Origin: Desmodesmus armatus
Lineage: Eukaryota > Chlorophyta > Chlorophyceae > Sphaeropleales > Scenedesmaceae
Direction of reading: 5' to 3'
DNA: 64,000 bases
Assembly: GCA_007449985.2 (NCBI GenBank)
Contig: VIIQ02000179.1
Location: forward strand, 1-64,000
The notes beneath the pieces are model-generated. The model was not told where the DNA came from and did no database searches. It saw only the letters and a list, made by a program, of their open reading frames with translations. The position numbers were made by a program, and so were the translations under genes. Positions 31,060 through 42,265 of the stretch are shown here, piece by piece (within the stretch, counting starts at the first letter, position 1; every line of letters starts with the position of its first letter).

Positions 31060-32880
31060 GCCTCTGGCACCAAGCAGGGTAGCGAACTTAGCCCTCTCTT
31101 GTTTGGCTTGTTCATAGAGCTCTTGCATTACATGTTCAGGCATAAGCTGCCAGGGGCAGGGCCGGTGCTTAGTGGACTGCATGTGCCAGATGTCATGTAT
31201 GCTGATGACGTTGGTCTCCTGAGCTTTGAGCAGGGCGAATTGCAGGAGCTTGTTGATGTGTTGAGTGTGTTCTGCCACCTGTTTGGGATGGAGGTGAATC
31301 TTGCCCCGCACAAGACTTGTGCCGTTTGTTTCCGCCAGCGTGGCATGAAGGTGCCGGCAGGGTTCCGTCTTGTGTATCGAGGGCGCGAGATTGCGCGGCA
31401 GAGTGAGTACGTCTATTTGGTGTGCGCGTGCATGAGACCCGTGGGCTTCTGGGCGCCTCTGATGCTCTGGCGGTGTCTGGCAGCAAGGCAATGCATGCCA
31501 TGCTGACCCGTTGTCGCCGCTCCTGTTTGACTCAGTTTGACATCAAGTGCAGAATGTTCGATATACTTGTTGAGCCAGTCCTTTCGTACGCATCTCACAT
31601 ATGGGGACCCGCGATATTTGCTAAGCGCCTGCAGAACACGCCTTACGATACCCAGGCCGAGAAGGTACACACATCGTTCTTGCGCATCACGACTGGGTCT
31701 ATCAAAGGCATTGCCACTGATGTCGTGTACAGGGACATGCATCGTCGACCCATTATGTATCACTGGGTGGTGCTGGCTGCGCGATGGTGGACAAAGTTGT
31801 CTGATGCTCGTGACGATCAGCCGAGATCCCTGGCGGGGTGTGTGTGGCGTGAGGATGTCGCGCTTGCACTTGCAGGTTGTCGGGAGTGTTGGTCCTCTTG
31901 TTTCCTGCAAACTATGTGCTCGTTGCAGTTGCTTGCTGGTGTTTGGCGGCAGCAGTCGCTTGACTGGGTGATGCAACAGAGGTGGGAGGAGTCTGCAGTG
32001 CAGGCCGCGCTGGCTGCCCTATTCAGGGCCCGGTGGCGAGGTCTCACCCAAGGTGACCCACGCTCCGCCCCTTCTATCGGCATTCACAAGCTTACACATC
32101 ATGCATGGGTCTACCCGCTAGATCCTGGCTTCAATCCCTTCTCAAGGGACGATGCACCTCCGCATATCAAGTTGTGCCTGCCCTTTGATGTAGCGCGTAA
32201 CCTTGCCCAGTTGCGTATTGGTTCAGCCCACCTTGAAATAGAACAGGGCCGTAAGCGAAGGGTCTCTGTGCCCCGTGCTGACCGCCTGTGTCGATTGTGT
32301 TGTGGAGAGGATGCTACCCTGGCCCACCGCCAAGCTGTACTGGCAAGGACAGGTACTGGTCGTAATGTGGAAGACTTGAAGCACTTCCTGTTGGAGTGCC
32401 CTGTTTACGATGATTTGCGCGCCGCTTGCCCGGCCTTCCCCCTGTCTGATGCTGTGGTACTGGACGACCCTGAATGTGTGCGATCAGTGTTTCAACATGG
32501 AGAGCAGTCTGCGTTGGCATACACTCTGTACAAGATGAAAGTGCGCCGGGCGCGCCTTCTTGGGCTGACTTTGGGTATCCGACCTGACAAGGGGTATTTC
32601 TTGGTGTTGCTGCCTGCTGGATCCTAGCTGTTTGCTTCCCACTTCTGTACAAGGTTGTCGTGTTGCCTCAGGATGTCAACGAAGTCTCCTTTGCTGTCTT
32701 GCTTTGAATCAGGCTACTATCTGGTGTAGGTGGTGCAAACCACTGACGGGGATCGGGGTTTTTCCCCACCTTAGTGTTTCAACCGGTTCAACCCTGGCAG
32801 GCAATGCCATTGATGTGTGGCGAATGTGTCTGCGTGTAACATTTTCTTCCCCCCAAAAAAATATTTATTATTTATAGTAA
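31060..32880 (+). mobile_element. 5'-truncated LINE retrotransposon with reverse-transcriptase C-terminal half
   Basis: The reading begins inside the RT palm (ASGTKQGSELSPLLFG), reaches the catalytic YADD motif (31195-31210) and continues as RT thumb and C-terminal region to a stop at 32627. It includes a zinc-knuckle-like CRLCCGEDATLAH plus LKHFLLECPVY. One frame change occurs near 31415 (frame 1 to frame 0) and is best explained by a single-base deletion, so the copy is inactive. A 3' UTR follows with GGTGCAAACCAC and ends TTCCCCCCAAAAAAATA plus an AT-rich tail. Everything upstream of the RT palm is missing. The insertion point is preceded by an AT-rich ATAATTATTTATTAG. Confidence 0.88.
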
Positions 32881-33822
32881 AACTATGTATACTGTATGGT
32901 GTCGGCACTGCTGGGCCCAACGCTTGGCCGCCGCCTGCAGCAACAAAGACAGGCCCTCTGAGGGTCGGGGGGAGGGGGGGGGTCACGGCGGCCCAAGCCA
33001 ATCCTGGGAGCAAGACGGCGGCGTTGGTCATGACAACAACACAAAAGACCAGCCACCTGCATGATTTTGCATCGCACAGCCTGCTGAGCAGCGCGCGTCA
33101 AGCAGTGTCCCAGTTGGCGTGTTTGTGAGGTCATAGCCCCAGCTGCATCTTGGCGGTCTTGACAGGCTGCAGACACCCCCCTCTCCCTTTCCTCTGCCGC
33201 ATACATGACAACAGCTACAAGTGTGACATGTGCGTAATGTGTGTACGTAAGTAACACACCTTTGAACACAATGCTACCAGACATTCGATATGCATTGTGC
33301 ATGACATGAGCTCAACCACTGATTCAACCAAACGGTGCTCAACTGCTGTACTGACTGCCCCCCTGTTGAGTACAGCTGTGTACAGTTTGCCCATCTCTCC
33401 AGCAGAACTGTGCACAGCTGCCATATCAGTACAAATGATGTGGATACTTCTGTTTGTTGCCTAGTACAGCTGCTGTTGCAAGCGTCCCCTTGCAAAAGTT
33501 GCCATCCCCTCAAAACCAAACCTGTCACACCACAGGTGAGGCAATCTGCCTTGCTTTTCTGTATAAGCTAGAAAGCTACAGGACCAGAGCAAATACCCTA
33601 AGGTATCCACCCTAGCCTGGCAGTACCACCCAGCCTTGATGAACTCCACTGCTGCCCCCCACCCCCCAACACCACCCCTTTGCCAGAGTGTGGCAGTATT
33701 TAGCTGAACCACGCACACGCCAACCCAAGCATCTGCTCTCCTCACACCCTAAAAGAGCTTGTTGTGGCTTGCTGAAGCACACCAGCTCAAGCATTTGGTG
33801 GTTCTGCCTCTTTTGGGCAACC
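32881..33822. other. Non-coding stretch between retroelement fragments
   Basis: No coding signal I can support. The open frames have no domain-like composition. Confidence 0.4.
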
Positions 33823-33940
33823 CGGTGTAGGTGGTGCAAACCACAGCAGGGGAGACAACTTATGAGGTTCACCTGGCTCGACCCTGGTGGACAATGCCAT
33901 TATTGTTTGGCGAAAATGTCCACGTAACATACTTCCCCAT
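33823..33940 (+). mobile_element. Solo LINE 3' end, second copy
   Basis: Matches the 3' UTR of the LINE at 32723-32855: GGTGTAGGTGGTGCAAACCA, then CAATGCCATT.ATGT.TGGCGAA, then GTAACAT.TTC. It is diverged and lacks any coding part. Confidence 0.65.
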
Positions 33941-34091
33941 TTGCTGGTTGTTTTGGTGCTGAAGCCACATAGACAACAGCTCGAGCACCTGCTTCATGCT
34001 CTCAACCTCTTCGAACATTAAAGAGGTGGAGAGTATGAAGCAGGTGCTTCAGCTGGCGTCTGTGTGGCTTCAGCACCTAAACAACCAGCAA
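33941..34091. repeat. Foldback element, 71-bp arms
   Basis: The left arm 33941-34011 begins TTGCTGGTTGTTTTGGTGCT. Its imperfect inverted copy is 34021-34091, with a 9-bp spacer. It directly follows the LINE 3' relic and contains no coding. Confidence 0.85.
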
Positions 34092-34877
34092 AGCCCTTTT
34101 CTTTGATATCCCAGGAAACACTCCCCGTTACACTGCAAGGCCGAGTGGGTTTTCGTCAACCATGCTGTATAGATACTGGTGCTGCCTTGCCGGGCCCACA
34201 CCCACTACATCAATCCAAGGTCATACCTCTCGTAACGCATACCTCTCGTAACGCATCCACGAGCTCCTGTGGTGTCACGTTTGACCAGTCCATGCTGCCT
34301 GCTGCTGAACCAGCGCCCTTGTGTCTACTGTTCTATCTGCACACCCCTGCCCAGCTACTACACGGCCAATCCGAGGCCCAGCTGCTGTGCAGAATCCGAT
34401 GATCAGCTGCTGATGATTCCACGCTGCTGTGGCTCCAGAGCAGCTCTATACAGCTGAGTGGGGCTGTTGCATCAGCAGATCACTGCTCTGCTTTGTCCAG
34501 TGTTCGCGCCAAGCGTCCAGGTTCGGCGGGCCGGTTGAGCCTTTTTTGGGACACTAAGTAAGCGATTGAAGGTCTTGATACGCCGCTGGAGCGCTCTGCT
34601 GCAAGTGAGGCACTAGCAGATGATCTGGTCTGTCAGCCTTGTTGAGCTGTTGAGCTGTGAATCACACACGCTCGTGTTCAGCATCTGAAACGACTTTTCA
34701 TCAAAAACGCAAAATCTCTTGTCACGCTTGATGGCAGCTGCCTTCCGTTCCAAGCAGTGACAGTGTGACTGTCATTGCCACAGTCAGGCATTGTTGATTG
34801 GCACACTATCACCTGCATGCCCTAGGACTCACGAGTATATCACTATCTTGAAGTTTGGCAGTCTCAGCAGCAGAGCT
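34092..34877. other. Region upstream of the gamma-glutamyltransferase gene
   Basis: No gene is seen. It should contain the promoter and 5' UTR of the following gene. No TATA box or other element stands out reliably. Confidence 0.35.
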
Positions 34878-37800
34878 ATGAGCTACAGTGCCCTTGTTCA
34901 ACAGGCTGCAAGCAATGCCACCTCAGAGCTGCGCTTCTCCTCAAGGTGTGTCTGACCTGCTGGACTTGTTGCTTGCCTTACTCAACTTAAGCTCACACTT
35001 AACTTAACGTCACATGCATTCAAGCATGAACTTTCATGTCCCAACAAGCAGCTGTCTATGGCCAGGCCTACAGCCTGTCTGTGAAGGACAGCTCACCCAC
35101 CCATGCAACCACCACTGAACCTTCCATAAACTCCCTCACGCGCCCCTCACGTTCACATCCCATTCATCGCCCATGCAGTCATCATAGACTGACTAGCACA
35201 TGGTGATGCCTCCAAGCAATCCCACCCTCTGAGCCTGGCTCCCCTCCATTGCCCCCCCCCCCCTGCTGACCACTCAATGTCCCCGTACTGGAGACGGGAC
35301 CCCCCTCCCTTCATCATCAACAGTATATCAGCACTTCCCCCTCACTGCCCCCCTGCTCCAACCCCCGTGCCCCCCCCCCCAACACACACACATTGCTAGC
35401 CAGCATGCATGTGCATGCATGCATGCAGTCTTTCTGTCGACACAGACAAGGTGCTCCCCAGTTTACGGCACGAGGGGCATGGTGTCCTGCAGCCAGCCCC
35501 TGGCAGCTGAGGCATGGCTGATATGTGGGACATGATTTTGACTGGGGGTGGATCATCACCATCTGATGGTGGCACCCCCCCCCCCCACTCTGAATAATTG
35601 CTCATGATGACTTGTTGCTCCATTCCCTCGTGCACCCCCTTCCTCTCACACCCCCAGGCGCTCCCCTGTGTACGGCACGAGGGGCATGGTGTCATGCAGC
35701 CAGCCCCTGGCAGCTGAGGCGGGGCTGAGGGTGCTGCAGTCAGGAGGCAACGCAGCAGACGCAGCAGTGGCAGTGGCGGCAGCACTGGGGGTCACTGAAC
35801 CCTGCTCAACAGGTGGGGAGGCATAAGCGTATGAGGATGGGGAGGGAGGACATGAAAGATGGGATGCAAGTGTGCATCGAGGGGGTGAAGTATTGCGTGG
35901 CAGCAGCACTGGGGGTCACGGAGGCCTGCTCTACAGGGGGGGGGGGGGTATTGTACCGCCCGGGGGGGGGGGGGGTATACTGCCCCCGGGGGGGGGGGGG
36001 GGGAGGGAGGAGAGGGGGGGGGCACAAAGTGCCATATCAGATTTGCAGTGAGGGAGTAGAGGGTTGTGTAGCAGCAGCACTGGGGGTCACTGGACCCTGC
36101 TGTACAGGTGGGGCAGCATGGTCGTACGGGGGGAGGGTGGGCATGAAAGAGAGAACGCAGTCTGAAGTGAGGGGGTGGGTGGCGGGTGGGTGGCGAGTGG
36201 GTGGCGGGCAGCTCTGGGGGTCACTGAGCCCTGCTCTAACGGGGGGGGGGGGGGGGGCATGGTTGGCTGCGCGCAGGAAAGTGGCATCCCACGCAGCCGG
36301 CGGTGTGACGCAGCAGCAAGAGACACCAAAACAACCTTTCAGCAGGGTGGGGCCTTCTGACGCAGAGTGCTTATGGTGTCTGGGTTGTGTGGGAGGAGCA
36401 TGCTTCGCATATCTCACAACATGTCAGCATGTGCTGAACCCTCACACTACCAATCCCCTGACCTTGACACCTCTTGCGCCCCTCACAGCCTTGCTCTCAC
36501 ACGTTCACATACACATCCGCTTGACAGTTGCTGTGTGTGCCGGCTGTGTTGTCTGCAGGAGCTGGTGGTGATGCCTTTGGCCTGTTCTACAGTGCCAAGT
36601 CTCACAAGGTGTCCTGCCTGCAAGGTAGCTGGTTTCACTGCTGATGTGTAGTCCTTACTGGTGCCAGAGCTGTTGTTTTTGGTTGAAGATCGCGAGCAGT
36701 GCAATGATAACAGCTGTGGTGTGCATGTGGGGAGTGTGCTGTAAGAACGCCGGGAGGAAGAGTGTGAGAACAGGCTTTGCAGGAAGACATTGCTACGACA
36801 CATGCTCCCCCCACCCAATCCCAACCGCCCCTGCAGGCAATGGTGCAGCCACAGCAAGCTGTGGGAGGCCTCCCCTCAAGGGAGCATACTTTGGCATGTG
36901 CTGCATACTTTGGCATGTGCTGCATACTTTGGCATGTTACACTGTCACAGCTTGTGACATGAACGGACCACGCCCTCCACGTGGGAAGGGGGTATACTTG
37001 CGCATTGGCTGCATGCTTTCACACAATCACAGCTTGTGCCATCGACAATCCACTTCCCTCCTGCCCCCTCCCCCACATGTCTCTACAGGCAACGGTGCAG
37101 CCCCAGCAGGGCTCACCCTACAGGCGGTGGCAGCAGCAGGCGTTGCAGCTGACGGCCAGCTGCCCACCCGCAGTGCCCTGTGTGCGACAGTGCCAGGGGC
37201 GGTGGCATTCTGGGAGGATGCTGTAAAACACTGGGGCTCAGGTGAGGGGGTTGTGTTTCAACTTGCAAGGCACACCGTGTCGAAATTGAGGCCCTAGGTG
37301 ATTGTGAAAGTGTCCTCTTGCAGCCCCAAGCTCTGCAACGACGGCTGGAATTATGCAACGGCGTAAAGCACACACCTGCCGTCGATACACTCCCCGATTT
37401 GCTATCCTAGTCGGACTATGTTGGCATGCCTGATGGACTGCTTGCATGTGACTTGCATCTTCATAGTATGCTAGCTACACAAGTACTCCCTGTGCTAACA
37501 CACAACTGAAGCATGTGCAGCTGTCACCACGTTTGCTGCTACCACTGCTGCTGCCACTGGTGCCGTCACTGGGATACTGCTGCTGCGCTGCTGCTGCTGC
37601 CGCCTCTGGCACGACCGTCACCACCCCCGCCACTGCCGCCGCCGCTGCTGCTGCTGCTGCTGCTGCACAGGCATCAAAACCCTACGTGAGATCCTCATCC
37701 CCGCCATCGAACTAGCCGAGCAGGGCTTCCCCGTGAGCCCCTTCACAGCATGTGCAGCTGTCACCAGGTCTGCCGCCACTACTGCTGTTGCGACTGCTGC

Positions 37801-38091
37801 TGCAAATGCCATCATCACTAATCTTGTGCCCTTTCTGCAACGACCGTCACTACCCCCTCCACTGCCGCTGCTGCTGCTGCTGCTGCTGCACAGGCACCAA
37901 AACCCTACGTGAAATCCTCACCCCCGCCATCGAGCTAGCCGAGCAGGGCTGCCCAGTGAGCCCCTTCACAGCATGTGCAGCTGTCACCAGGTCTGCCGCC
38001 ACTACTGCTGTCGCGACTGCTGCTGCAATTGCCAACATTACTAATCTTGTGCCCTTTCTGCAACGACCGTCACTACCCCCTCCACTGCCGC

Positions 38092-38187
<96 letters not shown>

Positions 38188-41100
38188 ACAGGCACCAAAA
38201 CCCTACGTGAAATCCTCACCCCCGCCATCGAGCTGGCAGAGCAGGGCTTCCCAGTGAGCCCCTTCACCGCCTTTGAGTGGTGTAAGGGGGGGGCACTGAT
38301 AGCTGAGCAGGGGGGCCCTGGGGCAAGGGCGCTGGTTGATGAGCGGGGTCATGGGCCTAAGGCTGGTCAGCTGTGGAGGAACCCTGACCTGGCAAACACT
38401 TACAAGAGGATTGCTGAGCACGGGGCAGCAAAGGGTGAGGGAGTGCGACTTGGCTGAAGCTTGAAGGATCTTGTCTTGTTACTTGCATGGTAGAAGGACG
38501 TTGTTTCAGGACAGCCCAGCAGTAAGACATGTGCCATGGAACGCAAACCTCACCAACACATGCTGCCGCCCTGCCTTTTTACCCCCTGATTCTCCTGCCC
38601 CTGTACATTATGCCAGGCTTCTGCAGTGGTCCTGTTGCTGAGGCCATTGTGTTAGCCTTGCAGGAGCGAGGTGGAGTGATGGACCTACAGGACCTGGCCA
38701 GCCACATGACACAACCGCAAAATACGGAATGCGGGCTTGACCCCCCCCCCCGGTGCATAATCCATGTCTGCAGATCAGAAGCACTGCTTGATTTGCAATC
38801 TTTACTGACACTTGCCACTGTACCCCTTGTCTGCCCCTGTACAACATTCCAGGCTTTCACAGTGGTCCTGTTGCTGAGGCCATTGTGTCAGCCTGCGGGA
38901 CTGCGGGGGTGCCATGGACCTACAGGACCTGGCCACACAACCGCAAAATGCAGCCTGCGGGCTTGACCCCCCCCCCCCCCCCGGGGTGTATAATCAATGT
39001 CTGCAGATCAAAGCAGCTGCTTGAAATGCAATCTTCACTGACACATGCCACTGTACCCTTGTCTGCCCCTGTACGCTGTCCAGGCTTCTACAGTGGTCCT
39101 GTTGCTGAGGCGATTGTGTCAGCCCTGCAGGAACGAGGGGGAGTCCTGGGCCTACAGGACCTAGCCAGCCACACAACACTGGCGATGGAACCAATCAGCA
39201 CAGTGTACAGGTGCAGGAGTGTGGTCATTGGCAAATGGGTGTGGGTATCTGCACGATGGTCTCAGCGTCTATGCATCGTAACGTGACATCTAGGGTTCAG
39301 GGTGGGGTGTTGGTTCTTGGCATAGCAATGAACGGGTGACTGTCCACCAGCTCTGGATTTTCTGGGTGTGGGCACGGTTCATGTGGGGCAATCATTCTTG
39401 GCGCTGCAGGGGTCACACAGTATGGGAGGTGCCCCTTTGTCTGGCCCTGGTCACAGCTTCACACCCATACACAGCTCACCCCCCCCCCCCATGTCTGCGC
39501 TGAAGGGGTCACACCGTGTGGGAGGTGTCTCCTCCTCTGGCCCTGGTCACACCTTCACACCCACTCAACCCTCAAACTCTCTCAACCTTATTTCTGAGCT
39601 GCAGGGGTCACACAGTGTGGGAGTGCCTGCTCTTTGACCCTTGTCACAGCTTCAAACCCACCCACCTTACAAAACCCGCCCAACCCCATGTCTGTGCTGC
39701 AGGGGTCACACAGTGTGGGGAGGGCCTCATCCTTTTGCCCTTTCAAGGTTCACATCCACACATCCCTTCACCCTGTCAGTCTAGTAGGCCTCTCTCTTTG
39801 TTTTCTTGTACTTCTTCTTTGGCCGTTGTCGCAGGTTCACACCCTCCAACCCTACCAACCCTGTGTCTGTGCTGCAGGGGTCGCACAGTGTGGGAGGTCC
39901 TCTATTTGGGCCCTGGTCAAAGCTTCACACCCATCCACAACGCAATCCTCTCAACCGCATGTCTGCGCTGCAGGGGTCACACAGTGTGGGAGGTGCCCCC
40001 ACCCACAGCTGGCATAGTGGCCCTCATGGCACTCAATTTACTCACTGCGCACGATCAGCAGCAGCAGCAGCAGCAGCAGGGTGGAAGTGCAAGCAGCAGC
40101 AGCAGCAGCGGCGGCGGCGGCTGGAGGGTTGACCAGCTGCACCTTGCGATAGAGGCCTGCAGGTGAGTGATGGTTGATGCTGCTGTGCAATGCACAATGA
40201 GCAATCGTGACAGTCTGTGTGTGCACATTGGAACTACTGCAGGCGCGGTTGCCTTGGCTGAATTGGAAAGCAGACAGTTGCTGACCCTTTTATGGTGGCA
40301 GCCAAAGCTTACATCCACTTGCAAGATCCAGATAGGCGCCGACACCACAATGGTTCAACTTGTACGTTCCTTTGTGCATATTCCTTTGTCTGCTAAGACC
40401 CCGCCAAGCAATGCTAACAGTATGGTGCCCCCCCCCCCCCCACACACACACAAACACAACACGCTTCTGGTGGGATTGTACACTCCGCATGCAGGTTGGC
40501 ATTTGCTGATGCGCTTGCCAAGGTTGCTGACCCTGTGGTGCAGAGGGAGCTACCCATCGAAGCCATGCTCAGCCAGGAACGCGCCACGCAGCGGTACAAG
40601 CAGTACTTTGACCCAAACAAGGTATGTGGGTGTCAGCAAGTGGGTGGATGCCACCCTAGGCTAGCCACACTGGCCTGGCTGAACGGGCGGGGGGGGGGGG
40701 GGGGGGTCTTGATTGTGTGGGTGTGGCTGCAGTGTGTCAACAGAGGGAGGGGTTGTGTGTGTGGCCAGCAGTTAGGGGATGGGGAACAGTAGGGTAAGGA
40801 TGGCACTCAGACTGAAGACTCTTGGGTGCATTATAAGCTGTCTGTTGAGGTTATGCTCAGCCCACAACGCGCCATACAGCTGTACATGCAGTATTTTGAC
40901 CCAGACAAGGTAGGTGGGTGTCAGCCACACGGGTCTGGCTGAAGGGGGTGGGGTGTGTGTGTGGGGGGGAGCTCTTGGGTTGTATGGGTGTGGCTGATTG
41001 TGTGTAGTGTATGTGGCCAGCAGTTGTGGGGATGGGGGAATAGTAGGGTAAGAGTTGGCACTGCTGAAGACTCTGTGGTGCAGCGGGAGCTACCCATCGA

Positions 41101-42213
41101 AGCCATGCTCAGCCAGGAACGTGCTACACAGCGGTACAAGCAGTACGTTGACCCAAACAAGGTAGGTGGGTGTCAGCGCTGACGGCCATCTGGGCTAGCC
41201 ACACCGGCCTGGCTGAAGGGGGGGGGGAACTCCTGGGTAGTATGTTTGGCCAGCAGTCAGGGGATGGGGGATAGTAGGGCAAGGATGGCACTGAGGACTC
41301 TTTAGTGCACCAATGTCTGGCTCTGGGGCCATGCTGCGTCAAGAATCGCGCCACATAGCGGTACGAGCATACTTTGAGCAGTACTTTGACCCAAACAAGG
41401 TAGGCGGGTGTGGTGTAAGGAGGAGTGGGGTCGGGGGGTCGGGGAATTGTACGTCATGTAGCATGGTTGACGTGCGGTGGACAGCATGAGCGGAGAGGAT
41501 GAGTGAGTGTGCGACTTACTGGAGCAGAGGGAGGGTCAGAATCATGCTGCTGAGTGAAGAAACTGCTGTACAGTAGTCTGCTACATGTCTGGCCCAAAGT
41601 AGACGATTGCGCGACAGCTTGATTGGGTGAGTGGCAGGACCCAATTTGGGCCTACTGACTACATTTGTGATGTACAGCTTCTGGGCATGTTTCGGGCCCC
41701 GACAAATGAAGTCTGTCAAGGCGTTTGTGAGGCTGGGGAGAGAGGTGCCATGCTGGCATGGCAAAGGTGACTGCCCAGAGTGCTTGGGTTTCAAGGGTAG
41801 GGTTTGGGACTGAAAGTTAACTTCTCCTCTCTTGTTGCAGATTACCCGGCTGTTTTTCTCGCTGCTGTTGGTGCTGCTGCCACCAATTTGATGTTGCTGC
41901 TGCAGGCGTGTCACCCTGTCCCCTGTGAGCAGCTGGCTGCAGCTGGCCCACCAAAGCGGGAGAAAGGAGGAGACACCTGCCAGGTAGGCAAGGGCTACCT
42001 TTTACAGTGACAGTGACAGTAGCTGGTAACGCCGCGCAACCCGCAAGGTAGCCTGGAGCTCCTGGGGGAGTCACTCTAAGTCGCTTGTGGTGAACACCAC
42101 CTGTTCTTTTAAAGGGAGACCCTTCAACAGCGCGTGGCTTCCTGGCATGTGTGAAGACGGGCTTGCAACAGCCTTCTGTGACCTACCGCTGCTGCTGGTG
42201 CTGCTGCTGCTGG

Positions 42214-42265
<52 letters not shown>

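Noticed and set aside
31422..32627. A separate 401-codon gene
   Set aside because: It continues the LINE reverse-transcriptase protein after a one-base frame change near 31415, so it is part of the same element.
38617..39083. Extra functional exons of GGT
   Set aside because: Both copies lack the end of the exon and a donor, and the phase-correct chain uses only 39084-39210.
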